In this document: in pieces, positions 1 through 13,029 of the stretch
Layout of the letters: every line of letters begins with the position of its first letter
Numbering within the stretch: the first letter of the stretch is position 1
NCBI GenBank assembly: GCA_027886175.1
Contig: JAJNNQ010000024.1
Coordinates: 9,098,001 to 9,162,000, forward strand
Length of the DNA: 64,000 nt
Direction: 5' to 3'
DNA from: Phylloscopus collybita
Lineage: Eukaryota; Chordata; Aves; Passeriformes; Phylloscopidae
Made by a program: the position numbers and the translations under genes
Notes under the pieces: model-generated
The model's database searches: none
What the model was told of the DNA's origin: nothing
Seen by the model: only the letters and a program-made list of their open reading frames with translations

Positions 1-1648
1 AGTATGTTTCTTAGGGAACAACTGAATGCTTACAGTCAGATCAATCTCACTGACGTGACCTTGAAGAATGCAGTTACACCATAGTGTACTGAACCTACCT
101 TAGAAAATCAGAGACTCTGTGCTCTTACAAAAAGTCCTGGTTTGCATTTAAGTGATATTACTCACTAAGCAAGAATAAGGTATTACCAAACAATAAATCA
201 GGCTTAAGATTACACACAGCAGTCTCCATCACTTATATAGAGAAGTAAATATTTTAAAGTGTAGATTCTGATTGTAAGTAGTCTGCCAAATAGAACCTGC
301 TCAATGGTTGAGTAATTAATCACCAAGAGGAATGAATTCTTTTGTGACAGAGCCAGAAAACCAATTTATAGTACTTGTAAAGCATGCACAGCAGCATACA
401 TGTCTCTCACATATACCAGAAGCATTTAGTTAGTACTTGGATAATTGTTGCTTTCTCCAGAGAAAAAGTGTAAGCTATAAACTCAGTATGACTCAGTGAG
501 GCTCTGGAATAAAAAGCAGCAGAAAGCAGCTTCTCATTAGTTAGTTGGAGGAGATCTGAATATGTATGTTTCCAAACATGCTATGGTAGCAGGATTAAAC
601 CTCTCTATTTTTTCAAGAGTTGGACAATTATCAATAAAGTAATAATACATCTGCATGAAATTTTGAGATTATATGTTTGTCTGTTTTTCTCAGTAGCTTT
701 CAAAGTATACTTGATTTTTTTTTTATTGTTTTCAACTGGGATTCAGCAGAGGAGTGTTAGAGTTGCTTTAAGCTATAGTTTCTTAAAACACCTTTGGTTC
801 TATTTAGCAAAGACCACCTCCTTAAACTCTCCAGTTTAGCCAGTCTGAGCCCAGCTTTGCCTGATGTGACAATTAATTCTACCATTTACTTTGAGTGAAA
901 TGTTATAGGCAGTCACTTTTGATCCTGAAGACAAGTGGAGCCCAAAAGCCCAGATCTTTTATATGTACACACACAGCACCAACCTGGCAGTGTGCTCCTG
1001 ATTATCTGTAGTGCTCTTGGAAAATATATTGTATTATTATGGGTATGGTATTTTAAATTCCAAATGTCAGAGCCTTGCAGCTGAGTTACACCCATTTCAG
1101 AAGGTTAGCATTCAGAGAAAAATTATAAATTACTAAAGAACACACCAGAGCTGCTGAGTGCATTGAATGTGATTTCACATTTATACAACTCCTTTTCTGC
1201 TCTGTGAATATTCATAAAGACATGTTCAAGCTCTTTGCTTGCCACTGTCTGTTACTTCCAAACTTCAGCACAGCAGTTATAGGCTCAGGCTGCAGTCCTG
1301 AGAAGGGAGTGTGTTCATAAAATAAGTTTTAATTTGATTTCTTTTTAAATGTACTCTTCTCTCAATCTCTTTTTTCAGTGCAAACGCCTGAAAAAAATTC
1401 TGTGGCTCATCCTACACTAGTTCTGTGCTTTCTAAAAGCTTTTTCCAACTTTTTGCACTTCTTCAATCCTTTCTTACCTTCTGCTCCAGCCTCTGAAAGA
1501 AGCCTACAGTAGCTCAAGTGTTTTACCCATTCAGAAAAATGCAAATACCTAATATTAGCAGTTCACTTGTGCAGTCAAATTATCCCTGCACCCTCACACA
1601 GCACATTCTTAGGATATAATTGCTAAGTTTAGAGAAAGAATCACATTT
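1..1648. other. Unique AT-rich noncoding DNA
   Basis: I see no gene here. Open frames are short (60 codons or fewer), have no recognisable domain and are not bracketed by convincing splice sites. Short T runs (for example near 715-724) are the only low-complexity sequence. The stretch ends where a CR1 3'-end scrap begins. Confidence 0.6.
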
Positions 1649-1712
1649 TCATAGAATAATAGAAATATTTAGGTTGGAAAGGGTCCTGAAGATCATTGAG
1701 TCTAACTGTATT
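1649..1712 (-). mobile_element. CR1 LINE 3'-end fragment
   Basis: Read on the plus strand, this begins CATAGAATAATAGAAAT, continues with AGGTTGGAAAGGGTCCTGAAG and ends ATCATTGAGTCTAACTG. That is the reverse complement of the terminal part of avian CR1 elements, which typically reads as an ATAGAATCATAGAAT tail, GGTTGGAAGGGACC, then GATCATCTAGTCCAAC. Only the last 60 or so bases are recognisable. Severe 5' truncation is usual for CR1. The scrap is diverged and has no coding sequence. The boundary on the higher-coordinate side is uncertain, because the sequence past 1712 no longer resembles CR1. Confidence 0.8.
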
Positions 1713-4700
1713 TTGTGTATTTAGTGCACAATTTCCATATTTTCATTCAGTAAGCAGTAGCTTCCAGAGCTAGGTGGCCACAAGTACTTGCTGAAATATA
1801 TGGCTATGGGAGATTTTATCTTCCAGACTACACCTGCTCCAATTATTCAAAGGAAACACCCTTGTGTGCCTACTAGCACAGAAAAGTAGTTCTTTCATTT
1901 GAAAGGAATAAGGCCACTTTTGCTTAATTAACACCACTTATTTTCATATGGGATGGCATCATGGAAAAAAAAAATCAAAATCTCAGTGCTGAAAGTTCTA
2001 AAAAATTTATTCTTGGGAAAAAAAGGCACTGAAAGAGAATAGTTGTTCAATTTTGCCAGGCTAAACTTTGGTTGCTCTCAGCAGTATTTATGCATTTCAG
2101 ACAACTGACAAGTTCATTTGAGAGTTAGAAAGTGCAGAGATGAGACTGAAAGGAGAATTGTTAACTACTTAAAGAATATTTGGTATCAACTCTAAGATTG
2201 TTGGGATAATATACTATAGAATGTAAGGCACTTTTATTTCAATGGGATACTTTGATTACTGTGAGAAAGTTTGTTTTTAGTTTTGTCCTCAGCCTCAGTA
2301 GTTTAAGTTTATAATAAAATGTGTGTATAAAAGTCAAAAAAGTTTTTAATTCTCGAATAGCAAGTAAGAAAAAAATTCATCTAGGACCTTAGCCATTCCA
2401 TCTACATAACTGTCATCTGCAAATGTTATTCTAGTGAGCTGAAAGCAACTTACAGGTGCAAAGAAATTTTTCTTAATTTGTCAAAAATGTGTGCATAGGT
2501 TATAAGTTTGAATTTCAAAAGAACAATCAAAATGTAGGAAAGCTCCATTCATGCACTAATTCTTTATAATTTTGTTATTCATGTGTAGTATAAAGTTACA
2601 TTGTAAATCTCTCTTTGTACAGAATACTTATTTAGACAGTTGCATTTTAACATCCCAGGGAAAAACCCTTCCAGGTTCCTGCTGCAGGAAACAGCTCACT
2701 GTGTTCTCATCTCATGCAAATGCCAGTAGTACACTTAATAGGATGAGTATCAGAAGGTATTGATCTTAAACCACCACCTGCCCTTTTAAAATGTGTTGTA
2801 TATGCAACAGGAATCATATGATCATCAAACCAAAAAAGAGAAGAGATGGGGAAAGGAGTGGTTCAGGAATTTTCAGACTTTGGGGTAGTCAGCTGTCTGT
2901 AAGGGTTCTGGGTTCTAAATGAGTAGAGGGTTTGTGCACACTTCATGAATGAGAAGGAAGATTGCTGCTAAATTGGCCAAGTGTTTTGGTTCACAGCTGT
3001 GAATTATCTCCAGTCCATCTATGGAGAGAAATAAGTGTAAGAATACCCTCACTCTGAAGTAATAAACCCCTACTTGTCACACTCAAGGCTTGCATCTGAT
3101 TTCAATAACTATAATATATATCATCACAGATCTTTAAATTACTTTTACTGTCAAGAATTTGACAGGCAAATGTGTTGTCAGGTGCCTTTTAAAGTAAGGA
3201 GAGTGGCTGTCTATCAGAAACATAACCATTTCTGGGCTGAGGCTGCTGCATAAGAGATGACAAATGGCACAGTAGATGAAGTGTACTCCAAGCTACAGAG
3301 TAAAAAGAGGCCCTTCCTCAGCTGGCAGGAATAAATTTCAGGGTGAGATTGATTTATACCAGCTCTGGAGCTGTCTCCTCTCTCTGTGAGAGGAGAGTGG
3401 CAGCAGAGACAACAGCCAATCAGTAGCCCAGTCTTGCAGAATTAAAGACTTTAAAGTTACATGGGAGCTGAAGAGAAGTGTTACAGAACTGCTTGGTAAA
3501 ACAGAGGGATATCTTACTTTTGTTATGAGAATACAACGTGTTTGTTGGGTTTTTTTGGCTTGGTGGCTTTCAATATTAATTTAAATTTAGCTTGATTTGG
3601 TCTTGAACTCCTTGTGGGGTTTTTAAAGTAGTGTAACCCTAGTGGTGATGGTTAGCTGGTGGATATTTGTAATCCACTCTGGAGAGATTGCTGCTGAACT
3701 GTGCTGGGAAACAGATGAAACAATCTGAGAAGGAGGAAATCTTAGTGTGTGGCCCCTTGCAGGGACAGGGAGATGAAAACACTAAAGTGGGAGCAGGTTG
3801 CCCAGGTAGCTTTCTCTGAGGAAATACTAGAATTGTTTCAACCTTGAGTTGGTAGCTTAAATTGTCATGGGTAGAAAAACCAAAAATAACTTATGCTTTT
3901 ATTCTTTGTTGGTCTTTAATCCTTTTCTGTTTGTTGTTCTCACTTCTGTGGTTAAAGCTTACCTTGTGGACTGGTTTTAGTTGGTTGCTTGGTTGTTTTG
4001 GGATTGTTTTTACTGCTGTTTTACTTTGTTTACAGGGCTCCAGGCGTGGTGAGGCCACAGCACATGGCACATGGCATGTAACTAGTTCTGATCTTGTCAA
4101 TCTAGAGCCAAAACTTTTGTTGTTACTGAGTCCAGAATATCAAAGTGACTCTTTACAAAGCTTTCCCCACCTAGCTTTACAAAAATGGTATCTAACAGAC
4201 TTTGAGGTTTGCTGATTTCATTGAAGTGATTAAGATTGCTGGAAAGCAAAACAACCCTTTTCATTACAAAAGATTAAGGTGCACTTGATGACTATAACAT
4301 CTAACAGATAAAACCGGGGCCCTGTCAACTCAGTAAGATATATACAGCTCAGTGAAGAACAGCCAAAGTTGTATCTTGCCTTTAATCTTAGCGTGGGTAA
4401 ATCATAATTGCATTTTACTTCGTTGTCTGCAGTGTCTTCCTAATAATTTTTACATGCTGTATAAATGCTACAAATAGTTTTGCTAAAAGTTCTTAAAGAA
4501 TAATGCATGCTGTGTTAGGTTGCTTGTATTGCAAAGCTATGGGAACAGCAATCCTTGTACTGGGAAATCCTCCATTATCCTTCCTATAAAAACATTTATA
4601 AAAGTTCAAGGGAGTGGTCCCACAAAACTGGTGGTTTTTTCAGGTTTGCTATTTTTAAGCTGAAAGTAGCACGTTTGAAGGTAATTGGCTTGGGTGTGAA

Positions 4701-5020
4701 ATTTGACACAAAGATGTCTAAGGATCTCTTCAGCAATTATCTGTTCTAACAGCAATTTAGGGTTACCTGATGGTGTATTCTATTGTGCATTCTTTGGTTT
4801 GTTTTTCATGTCAAGTTTTGCTGTCTCAAAAAGCATCTCCAAACAGTTATCAGAGTTGTCTCAAGCATGAAATTGACCCTCCTACTTCTGAGGGGCACTT
4901 GCTCATGACTAAGCCTTCATCACTTTCTGCTTGTGATGAATACTGAATCCACTGCAGTCTTACATTTGGCATCCAGGTTGTTCTGCAAGTCATGTGGCAG
5001 AGTGACCACTTGGCTTACTG
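1713..5020. other. Unique noncoding DNA, T-rich in part
   Basis: No gene seen. A 117-codon frame starting at 3862 has a hydrophobic N-terminus only because the DNA there is T-rich; it has no family resemblance. The stretch at about 3180-3440 is repeat-free and richer in motifs (for example a CAGCTG E-box core and an ATTGATTTAT AT-rich core). It could be a regulatory element, but nothing in the sequence alone proves it. Confidence 0.5.
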
Positions 5021-5160
5021 ATTTTTGGTTTGTTTTGTTTTGTCTTGTTTTGTGGTTTTTTGTTTGGTGTTTTTTGTTTGGTTTTTTTGTGTGTGTGTGT
5101 GTGTTTTTTGTTTGGTTGGTTTGTTTGTTTTGTTTGTTCTGTTTTTGTTTTGTTTTTTTC
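5021..5160. repeat. T/G-rich low-complexity tract with GT run
   Basis: About 140 bases composed almost wholly of T and G on the plus strand, built from irregular TTTTG, TTTG and GGTTT units with an embedded (GT) run near 5090-5104. It produces spurious Phe/Cys/Val-rich frames on the plus strand and Lys/Thr-rich frames on the minus strand, which should not be read as proteins. Several similar tracts occur in this window. Confidence 0.85.
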
Positions 5161-8100
5161 CCTAGTGCTGTGGTAGTCTTCTTTCATGCAATGATGGCTT
5201 TGCAGTGCATGTGTTTAGCTAAGAGTTTAGGCACTGGGATTCGAAATTACAGCTCTTAAATAATATTTCTTTGCATTTTGCAAAGCAAATCACAGTACAC
5301 CTACAGGGAGCAGTGCCCCTTAATTCTGTCATCTCTTCAACACTGTCAGGACCTTCTCCCAGGCTATCTCTGAATCTCTGTCTTTAATGTACCAACATTC
5401 TCTGTTGAGTGTTCACAGGTATTCAAAGTGTTCTTGCTCTCTGGCATCAGCTCACCTGTAGGAGCACAGGTTCTTTGGCCTAAATAAACCAAGTTAGGCT
5501 TGCTACTCTTAAAACTAAGAAATATGGCTAGTTCTGCCTCAAGTAAAAGGGGCAGCGAGTGCTGTTTACATATTCTGCATCGCAGCGATTGCTTTAAGGT
5601 CATTGTTGAATGTTGCTCTGTCTTTTTATCCCATTAGCAATGTAATTAACTCTCTTGAAGAGCTTCATCTGTCTCAGGGAAGGAATCTCCTTCCACTGAT
5701 GATAAAAGTCAGTAGCATTTACCTTGCTTTCCATTTGAAAGCATCCCCATTGGAAACAGTCTGTGAAAGACCTCTATGCAAATCATCTGTTTAAAGATCT
5801 CTTGGCTCAGGCAAACAAACTCTAGGAAGCTGTAAAGGAAACATCAAGGCCGAGATCTCTGCTGCAACATGAATATTACTAGGTTTTTAAGTTAGTTTTG
5901 TGGAACCTGAAACTAAAGAGGCCCGGTATTTCTGCAGCAGATAGCATCACCGAGCTATTCAGAGGGGAAACTGAGAGCTGTGGAGATATTGCTGTTGTGG
6001 AGGTAGATAATGACAGTGGGGACATACCTGAGACTTGGCTTGAATGAGGGAAATGCAGCAATGGAAGTCACTAGGTGATTGTGGGTTTTGGCATTTGGAA
6101 AAATAGGCCAGGTTATTCTGAGATGTTACCTGTTTTATGGCTAGGGTGAAAGTAGGTGAAACAGTACCTGAAATCCTTGGAAAAGCTTTGAGAGGGGCAA
6201 TGCAGTCCAACTATAATACTGAGCTTAATTGTCATTTTATATGAGCAGGATTCACAGTTAAATTCTATCTATAGTTGCTGCAGAAGCTAAATTAGGAGGG
6301 GAAAAAAGGCAGCTCTTTTTAAGGTAACATGATCTTTTGATGCTGCAGCCTTCTTTCACAGGACTTGATTTTTCTTTCCATGATGAATGCCAAGTGAGTT
6401 CTTTGGGTGTTTAAGACCCTTTCTGATGAGCTGTGATGAAGAGCCCGATCTGTGCTTCATAGTGCTCACCTTGCCCTGTCTGGTTGGTATGAGCAGTGGA
6501 AATGAAGGATTAGGGTAGGAATGTAGGCGTGAAGGATTGTGCTTTCAGTCACTCTGGCTAAGGTTCACAGGTACCAGACAGGTCTGGGGCACACGGTCAG
6601 GGAGCTGCTCCTTGCTGGGAACTCCTTTGAGCAAGGAGCTGGATGTAAGCTTTTGCATTCTGTGAGGATGAGGGTCGCACCCTTGCAGCTGGAACATAAG
6701 GGGAATGTTCAGGGAAACTGGAAAAAGTAATTCATGCAATAATCTTTGAAGAGTTCCTTTGTAGCCGTGATATAAACAAATTATTAATTTCCTTTTGCCT
6801 GAATTATAACAATAAGAATGTAATGTTGATATCTAGACAGCTTCCTCTAAGCTATAGGCCTTCTTCCCCAACACATCTCCATTTTCTGCGGCTCGCTCTC
6901 TCCTCTGGGGTTAAACTTGACTTCAAGTGAAACTACAATGCTGGCAAACACTGGAGAGCTGTGGAAGTTGGGCTCCCTGCTCCTCAATGTTATTTCAGAA
7001 AATCAGCCGCTGGAACATGAGCTCACCACACGAAATTTCTCAGTTTTTCTTTTGTCTTTTCCAGACGGCTGAGTAATCACCCGCGCCCTTAGGTACAGAG
7101 CCTTGTGAATGACTGTCTTGTTACTTGCCTGACAGATGCTAAACCTGCTATAAATTAAGTTGTCTACTTGTTTTACCAGGCAAGTGGGGCTGCACTAGTC
7201 AATATTTGAGCTGAGAAATAGGGGGAATGATGTGGAATGTTCGCCGGAACGCAAACCAAAAACTTGGTCTTGCAAGCCTGCAGGGACGTGGTTGGTTTTG
7301 GTTGGGTTTTATTTGCCCCTGATGATTTTGAGTGAAAGTAGGTGCAGCTCAAGTGGTAAAATCACCCCAGATTTCTGTCATTGTTTAAGGAAGCCAAAGA
7401 ATCATGACGGAGGAGCTGCCTTTTTGCACTGCTCTTGGTTGATTCAAAGCAGGTTAGAGTGCAGAGCTGCTGGCTAGGTTTGGGGACACTGGGTCAATGA
7501 ACTGTGCTCTGTTAGAATGGCCACCTCTGGCAGGTGTTTTCTTGCATGCATGGACCTGTCTCCTTGGCTTTGGTAAGATCACTGAACTGCCATGAGAGTT
7601 CCTAATCAGAACAGAGGCTGGATGAACCTGAATTGATGGTTTACAACTTGCTCTTTGAAGCCTTCAAGCTACAATACTAAAACCACTGACTAAATACTGT
7701 GAAACTTTCTTTTACACTAATATCATGGAGCTGAGGACTTTAATATATTTTTGTCACAAGTGCAATGTCCTGCTTGTCTACCAAACAGTTGCACTCTGCA
7801 GAAGGCATTGGTTAGACTTCATCAGGAAACTATTTTTGCACATTGGCTGTTTCCTCCACTGTGTTGTTTTTTACCAAGAGCGTCATTATCCTTTCCGCAA
7901 CAGAACCTTCTGGAAAGGAGCAAAAGCTTCAGGGGGGGAAAAAAGGGAGGGTGAGCTTTTGTCATTTTAAATTTCTCACAGATAGCTCAGGGTAGCAAAA
8001 CAATGAATGTTTCATTATTACCACAATAGATTAAAACATCTGCAATAAATAATGCTGATGGCTATTTGTGATGGCATGAAGTATTGTTTTTGTTCTCTTT

Positions 8101-10125
8101 TATAAAATTACAGCTCATTAACTGTCATAAAGCAAAGATACCATAAATAAAACAACTAGTAGTGTTTCATTTCCCAGAAATGTGAAAGCCTGCTGTTTGA
8201 GAACTTTGAAAAGTTTGTTTTCACAGCTGGAACAGTCAAGTATTGGAATATATTGGGGTCTTCCAGTTTTAAGGCAAGATAAATTGTGGAAATTTGGACA
8301 ATTTTGTTTGTCATCTTCACAAAGTTAATATTGCTCTTGTCTTCCATCTAATCAAGAAGTGTTTTTTATTTAAGCCACAGGACACCTGTGTTGACCAGCA
8401 AGTCTGTGTGTGTGTTTGTGTATATATATTTAAATACAGAAGTAATGATAGAAGGGTTGTTACTTCCAAAAAGTAATCAGAAAATGCAACCTAACTTTCA
8501 CTGGGCTGCAAAGCATGGAGTAGTTGCCTAGATATCCCCAGACTGAACCCAGTAACCCAGTATTTATAGTGGTGTTTTAGGAAAAGATCTAATCTTAAAT
8601 GGTAGTTGTTTATAATAATCCAATTGGTCCTTCATCAGAGATCACCTCATCTCACCTCAGATCACAGCAGGTTTATGTGCTCTCAGTTTTCAAGCTGTGA
8701 GAATAGACTTGCAGAGGCTCACTTAGCTCACAGGTGTGCAATGATATAACTTTCAGATTTGTTTCCAATTTATTTGCCACAGCCAGGCTTCTACAGGAAA
8801 ACAAGTGTGTTTGAAAAGTGGAATGATTAGAAACATACCTCATTGTCTCAAGTTCTGAATGACAGCTCAAATTTCCAGACCCAGATTTTCTCCTGTTCAG
8901 CTTGGGATTTGTGACAGATATAATCATGTCACAAGGAATTTTTTGTCACTGGCCAGGACATGAGCCACGTTCATGCTGGAGCTGTGGACTGCACACATGC
9001 TGTGTCTTCTTGTGGGACACTTCAGCCCACAGCTGTGCTCTGCACAATAGAAAATCTTTCTCTGGATATAAAATTTCTCCACATTAGGGCTAAATTTGTA
9101 TTGTGGCTATGGCAGTCTGTATTTTGAAACTCTTTGTTCCTGAGGTAATTTAGAATTAGATTAAAAAAAAAACTTGTCTGGCAGTCTGAGCCAAAGTGCT
9201 CAGTTGCCTGCACAGTGCAATCCTCCAGTCCAAGGTCCAGAAGAAATTAGGTGACAATCAGGGCCGGTGTTGGGTTTTTAATTTGGGGGTTTTGAGAGGT
9301 AGGAGCAGGTGGGAGAGAGGAGGAAATTTTTTTAGTTTATTTATTTATTTGTTTTATGCACGAAAGTATATGCTTCTGCTACCAGAAGCAGTTGCACTGT
9401 AGAATTCCCTTTCAAAGTAGAGTTTGGAGGCTAGAAAAGTCCAAACAAGTGCTGAAAACAATATCTTTAGGACTGCACAGAAGGAGAGAAAAGAAACAAA
9501 GCCTTGAGAATGTTTAATAAAAAATGACCCTGTCTGAGTAAGTACCTCTAGAGCTGATCACCATGTATGGGATACTGATAATTTAAGGGAAGTATCAGTT
9601 CCATATTGAAGTGCAGAAAGTTTTTTGGACACCTGTCTGAAAGAGGGTACTTGACTCTTTGGTCTGATCTACTGGTGAATCCTCATGATAATATTTTCTT
9701 GTCTTTTTTTGAGACTCTGCCAATATGGTAGGATTTTCTAAATTAATTTGGAATTAGATCCTTCTTGCTGATAAGGTGCTCAGATGGGACTGGGAAGCTG
9801 TAGGATTTTTTTTTTTTTCTTGATAAATAATAAGCCTAAACTGCCCTAAAGAATGAGGAAGCCCATTTGATACATGCAGGCTGTCTGTACTTCCTTCTGC
9901 TAATGATGGTGATAATCCCTAGAAATGTCACTTTTGGATGTACTGCAAGAATATTTACCCTGTTTTCTTCCCTCTGGGGCACTGCTTTGATTTTTGGAAG
10001 GGCAGGAAAACTCCTCTTGTGCTCTTTTAAGAATGAGGTAAAATCCCAACTTCTGCCATCCAAGGCAGAACTGATCACACAATATTGGTGACATTAAGTA
10101 TAACAGGGTTTTCTCCTGAGTTTTT
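5161..10125. other. Unique noncoding DNA with a candidate regulatory block
   Basis: No supported gene. Frames of 60-84 codons occur on both strands at the density expected by chance. The part at about 6880-7200 is locally richer in G+C and CpG, free of repeats, and may be a conserved noncoding element. Small homopolymer runs occur (T run near 9807-9818; short GT/TA runs near 8405-8432). Confidence 0.5.
6880..7200. other. Candidate conserved noncoding element
   Basis: This is a repeat-free block with several CpG dinucleotides (CGGCTCGC near 6889, CACCCGCGCCC near 7079) in otherwise CpG-poor surroundings, plus AT-rich homeodomain-like cores such as AAATTAAG near 7152. No frame is open across it. 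Its texture resembles vertebrate developmental enhancers. I have no alignment to show conservation, so the call is inference. Confidence 0.2.
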
Positions 10126-10169
10126 GTGGGGGTTTTTTTGTTGTTTTTGTTTGTTTGTTTGTTTGTTTG
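10126..10169. repeat. (GTTT)n simple repeat
   Basis: A G/T-only stretch that resolves into at least five GTTT units, preceded by a GGGGG and T-run segment. It is a simple-sequence repeat of the same T/G class as the tract near 5.0-5.2 kb. Confidence 0.9.
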
Positions 10170-11675
10170 AAATAAATTAGTAGTATGGCCTATCCTTTCT
10201 ATGCCTTGTGTTTAAAGTGCATTTCTGGATGAGGAGTTCAATGCAGCTTTCAGAAAGTGAAGATTATAGTGTGCTTTGAAGTAGGTGATTCAACTAAATA
10301 TTTCATCTTTGAATTTTAGGGAGTAAATGCTGCAATAAAAGATGATAGTCTATATCTTCAGCAATGTACAGCTATGTTTCTGAAAAATCTGTAGTCTATT
10401 ATATGAAGAGATACATGTGGGGAATCACAAAGTAGGCTGTAATTTTTGGAGGGTTTGTGTGTAGGGATTTTTATCCTTTTTGTTCCTTTGTAATACTTGA
10501 CTTTTTTCAGACTTGGGCACAAATTCCAACTGTGCTGACCATATCCACCAGCTGTACATACACACACAGAGACAGTAAAGGCACAATATATAGACAAAAA
10601 ATCTGAGTGTTGGAAATATAAGCTGCTCCAAGTGAATGTTTATGCGTCAGTGCTGTGCAGCACAGCTTCAGACAGCAGGAGTGGCCAGAGCCATGGAAGG
10701 AGCCTAATCCCACTGGAACTGGTCTGAGCAGGGACTTCTCAGATACTTCTGTATCCCCAGTGATTCAGCTGTTCAGCACTAGCCAAGACATTTCTGCACA
10801 CAAGATCAATAAGATATGGTGCAGTGCAGATGTTCTTTGCTGTATGAAACTTGGCAGGACTGTGTGGAGTAGATTTTAGTGGTCTGAAATGTCTGAACAG
10901 AAAGATCATCTCTTGCTTCATCAGTACCACAGGCTTGTTAAGAGTTTCTGATTTTACAGATTATAAATCTGTATCCAGTTTCTTCCAAAGTTCAGCGCTG
11001 GAGCTGTGATCATTACAATTGCTGATGATCACTGATGCATATTGCATGAAACTATTCACCATTTTGTAAACCTAAAGAGTCCTTTGCCTTTCATTCCAGA
11101 AAGGCTGTGAAATGTGGAAGAAAAGTTCCTCCAAGTAATTTATCCTTAAACAGCTTGTCACTGCAGTGCAGAACACGTGAGTCTAAGGAGAATTTTTGTG
11201 TGTCTGTGCTGGTGTGATACACAACAATCCCAGGGGACCATAACTTAATTTACACCCTGGAATGTGCTAGACAGCCTGCCCAAATCTGGGAGATTCTGGC
11301 ACTGAGCCTTCTACCTGTGCCTCGTCTCAACTCTTCTGGAAGTTGTTTCCGGTTTTTTAGGGTTTTTTATCATCTTCTATCCATACAGATACATAGGGAG
11401 TAATCTCCAAGGGAACACTTGTTCCTACCAAGCAGTCTAAGTGACATCTGTGAGCATGACATGCAGACACAGCAGTTCCTGTTTCCTGCAGAATTTGAGC
11501 TCTCACATCTAAATGCAGCTGAGGTTGACTGAGGACATTCAAAAGAGAGAGGGCATTTTGCATCACAAGGCTTTTGGATTTTTCTTTTATTTATGTGGCA
11601 TCTCTCAAAAACATTCTGTGTGACACTTGGAAGGAACCCACAGGGAAATCATGTGGGATGCAAGAATGTATTTTC

Positions 11676-11676
<1 letters not shown>
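10170..11676. other. Unique noncoding DNA
   Basis: No gene, RNA or repeat identified. Overlapping frames of 63-80 codons on both strands share no recognisable family and conflict with one another, as chance frames do. Confidence 0.5.

Positions 11677-11707
<31 letters not shown>
11677..11707. repeat. (TA)n microsatellite
   Basis: An uninterrupted run of alternating T and A of 31 bases, flanked by TTTTCG on the left and GCACACAAATATA on the right. A frame reading Ile-Tyr repeats across it is an artefact of the repeat. Confidence 0.95.
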
Positions 11708-11714
<7 letters not shown>

Positions 11715-12999
11715 AATATATAATAAAAGTACAATTCAGCACAACAAAGATAAGATGCTTAAAGGCATGGGGCTGGGAAGATATAAATGGCCATTCCTGA
11801 GGCTCTAGTTCACACCTTAATAATCCTGGTATACCCTTAGAGCTGAGGCTAGCAGACTTACTGTGCATCTTGGGGTTTCTTGGGTGGGGAGTGTTAAGTG
11901 CCTAGAGATGACCAAGTATCTGTCATGCTTTGCAAATCAGCTCTTTATGATGTGTACAGGATACTATGGAAGGTAATGCTTCTGATTACTATCTACTGAA
12001 AAATGCAGAGTAACGAAGAAAGTGATCTAAAATGCCAGGGGGAAAGAATTTTCTCAGTGGCCTACAGATGGCAGACCAATATAACAGATGAGTGACACGC
12101 TTAAAGCCTGTTTCTCTGAATATTAGAAACATGGTACACCCTATTTATATAGGTTTTTATGGAGAAAGAAGTTTTAACTGGGTCACTATAAGATGCAATT
12201 TCTTTTGCACTTCTTCAGAATATGTTCAAAGTCTTTTGCTTTGTGCTGTAAACTGTGTTCAAAATTCAGTCCATAAGCTCCTAACTAGAATTGTTTTAAG
12301 TATTATTGCACTTACCTAAAGATTTTGATAATTGACTCCAAATTCTCAAAGATGAGTGTGTATAGGAGGACACTTAGGTTTGCTTGTATGTAGATCTTGT
12401 CTTCAAATTATTCTGTTTTCTTAAGAATGTTGCAATTGTTTTTGCTGACACCTTGTACATTTTTGTGTAAGTCTAGATTAGCCTTTTTCCTGTAGAAGAC
12501 ACCAACAGACAAAACTTACAGTTGACTTTTTTTGATCATTTGATATAAAACAAAAAAAATCCTTCAGAAGCTTTTGATCTGGAAGGGAGGAAGAATCATA
12601 GAGACAGTAATGCTTTTATTTCTCTTCCTCTTGAGCACTGAGCTTTAGTGGATGATTTGATACTCTTCTGCATCTTTAGCTCATAAAGGCACTAATTCCA
12701 TAAGGGGAAACAAAACAGCAGCAAGCCTTTTCTTTCACTTGGAGAAATAAAGAAGTTATTGGGAGGGTAAAAAATAAGAAAATGTGGCTTTTACCAGTCT
12801 TCTTGTTCCATGAATATCTAACAGAGAAGACATCTTAAACACTGTAATCTTTCAAGTGTTTTGTATTTGTTATATAAAACATTATTAAAAAGGAGTTGGA
12901 ATAAAAAAAAGCTGTTGCAAGTCACAACCTTTCCATATTGTTTTTAAAATGGCTAATGGTTAGAAAAAATCAAACTTGCTGTACTTTACTGTTTTTGTC

Positions 13000-13029
13000 T
13001 TTTTTTTTTTTTTTTTTCTTTTTTTTTTT
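13000..13029. repeat. Poly(T) tract
   Basis: Eighteen T bases, one C, then a second T run of about ten bases. This is a simple homopolymer with one interruption. Confidence 0.9.

Noticed and set aside
3862..4212. 117-codon frame with a hydrophobic N-terminal half
   Set aside because: T-rich DNA explains the hydrophobic run; there are no splice signals or family match, and an opposing frame is equally open.
4990..5187. Lys/Thr/Gln-rich minus-strand frame as a basic protein
   Set aside because: It is the reverse translation of the T/G-rich tract and has no non-repetitive content.
5236..5290. GGGATTCGAAAT as the T-arm of a minus-strand tRNA
   Set aside because: No A-box or D-arm partner occurs within the expected 40-45 bases, and the arms do not fold.
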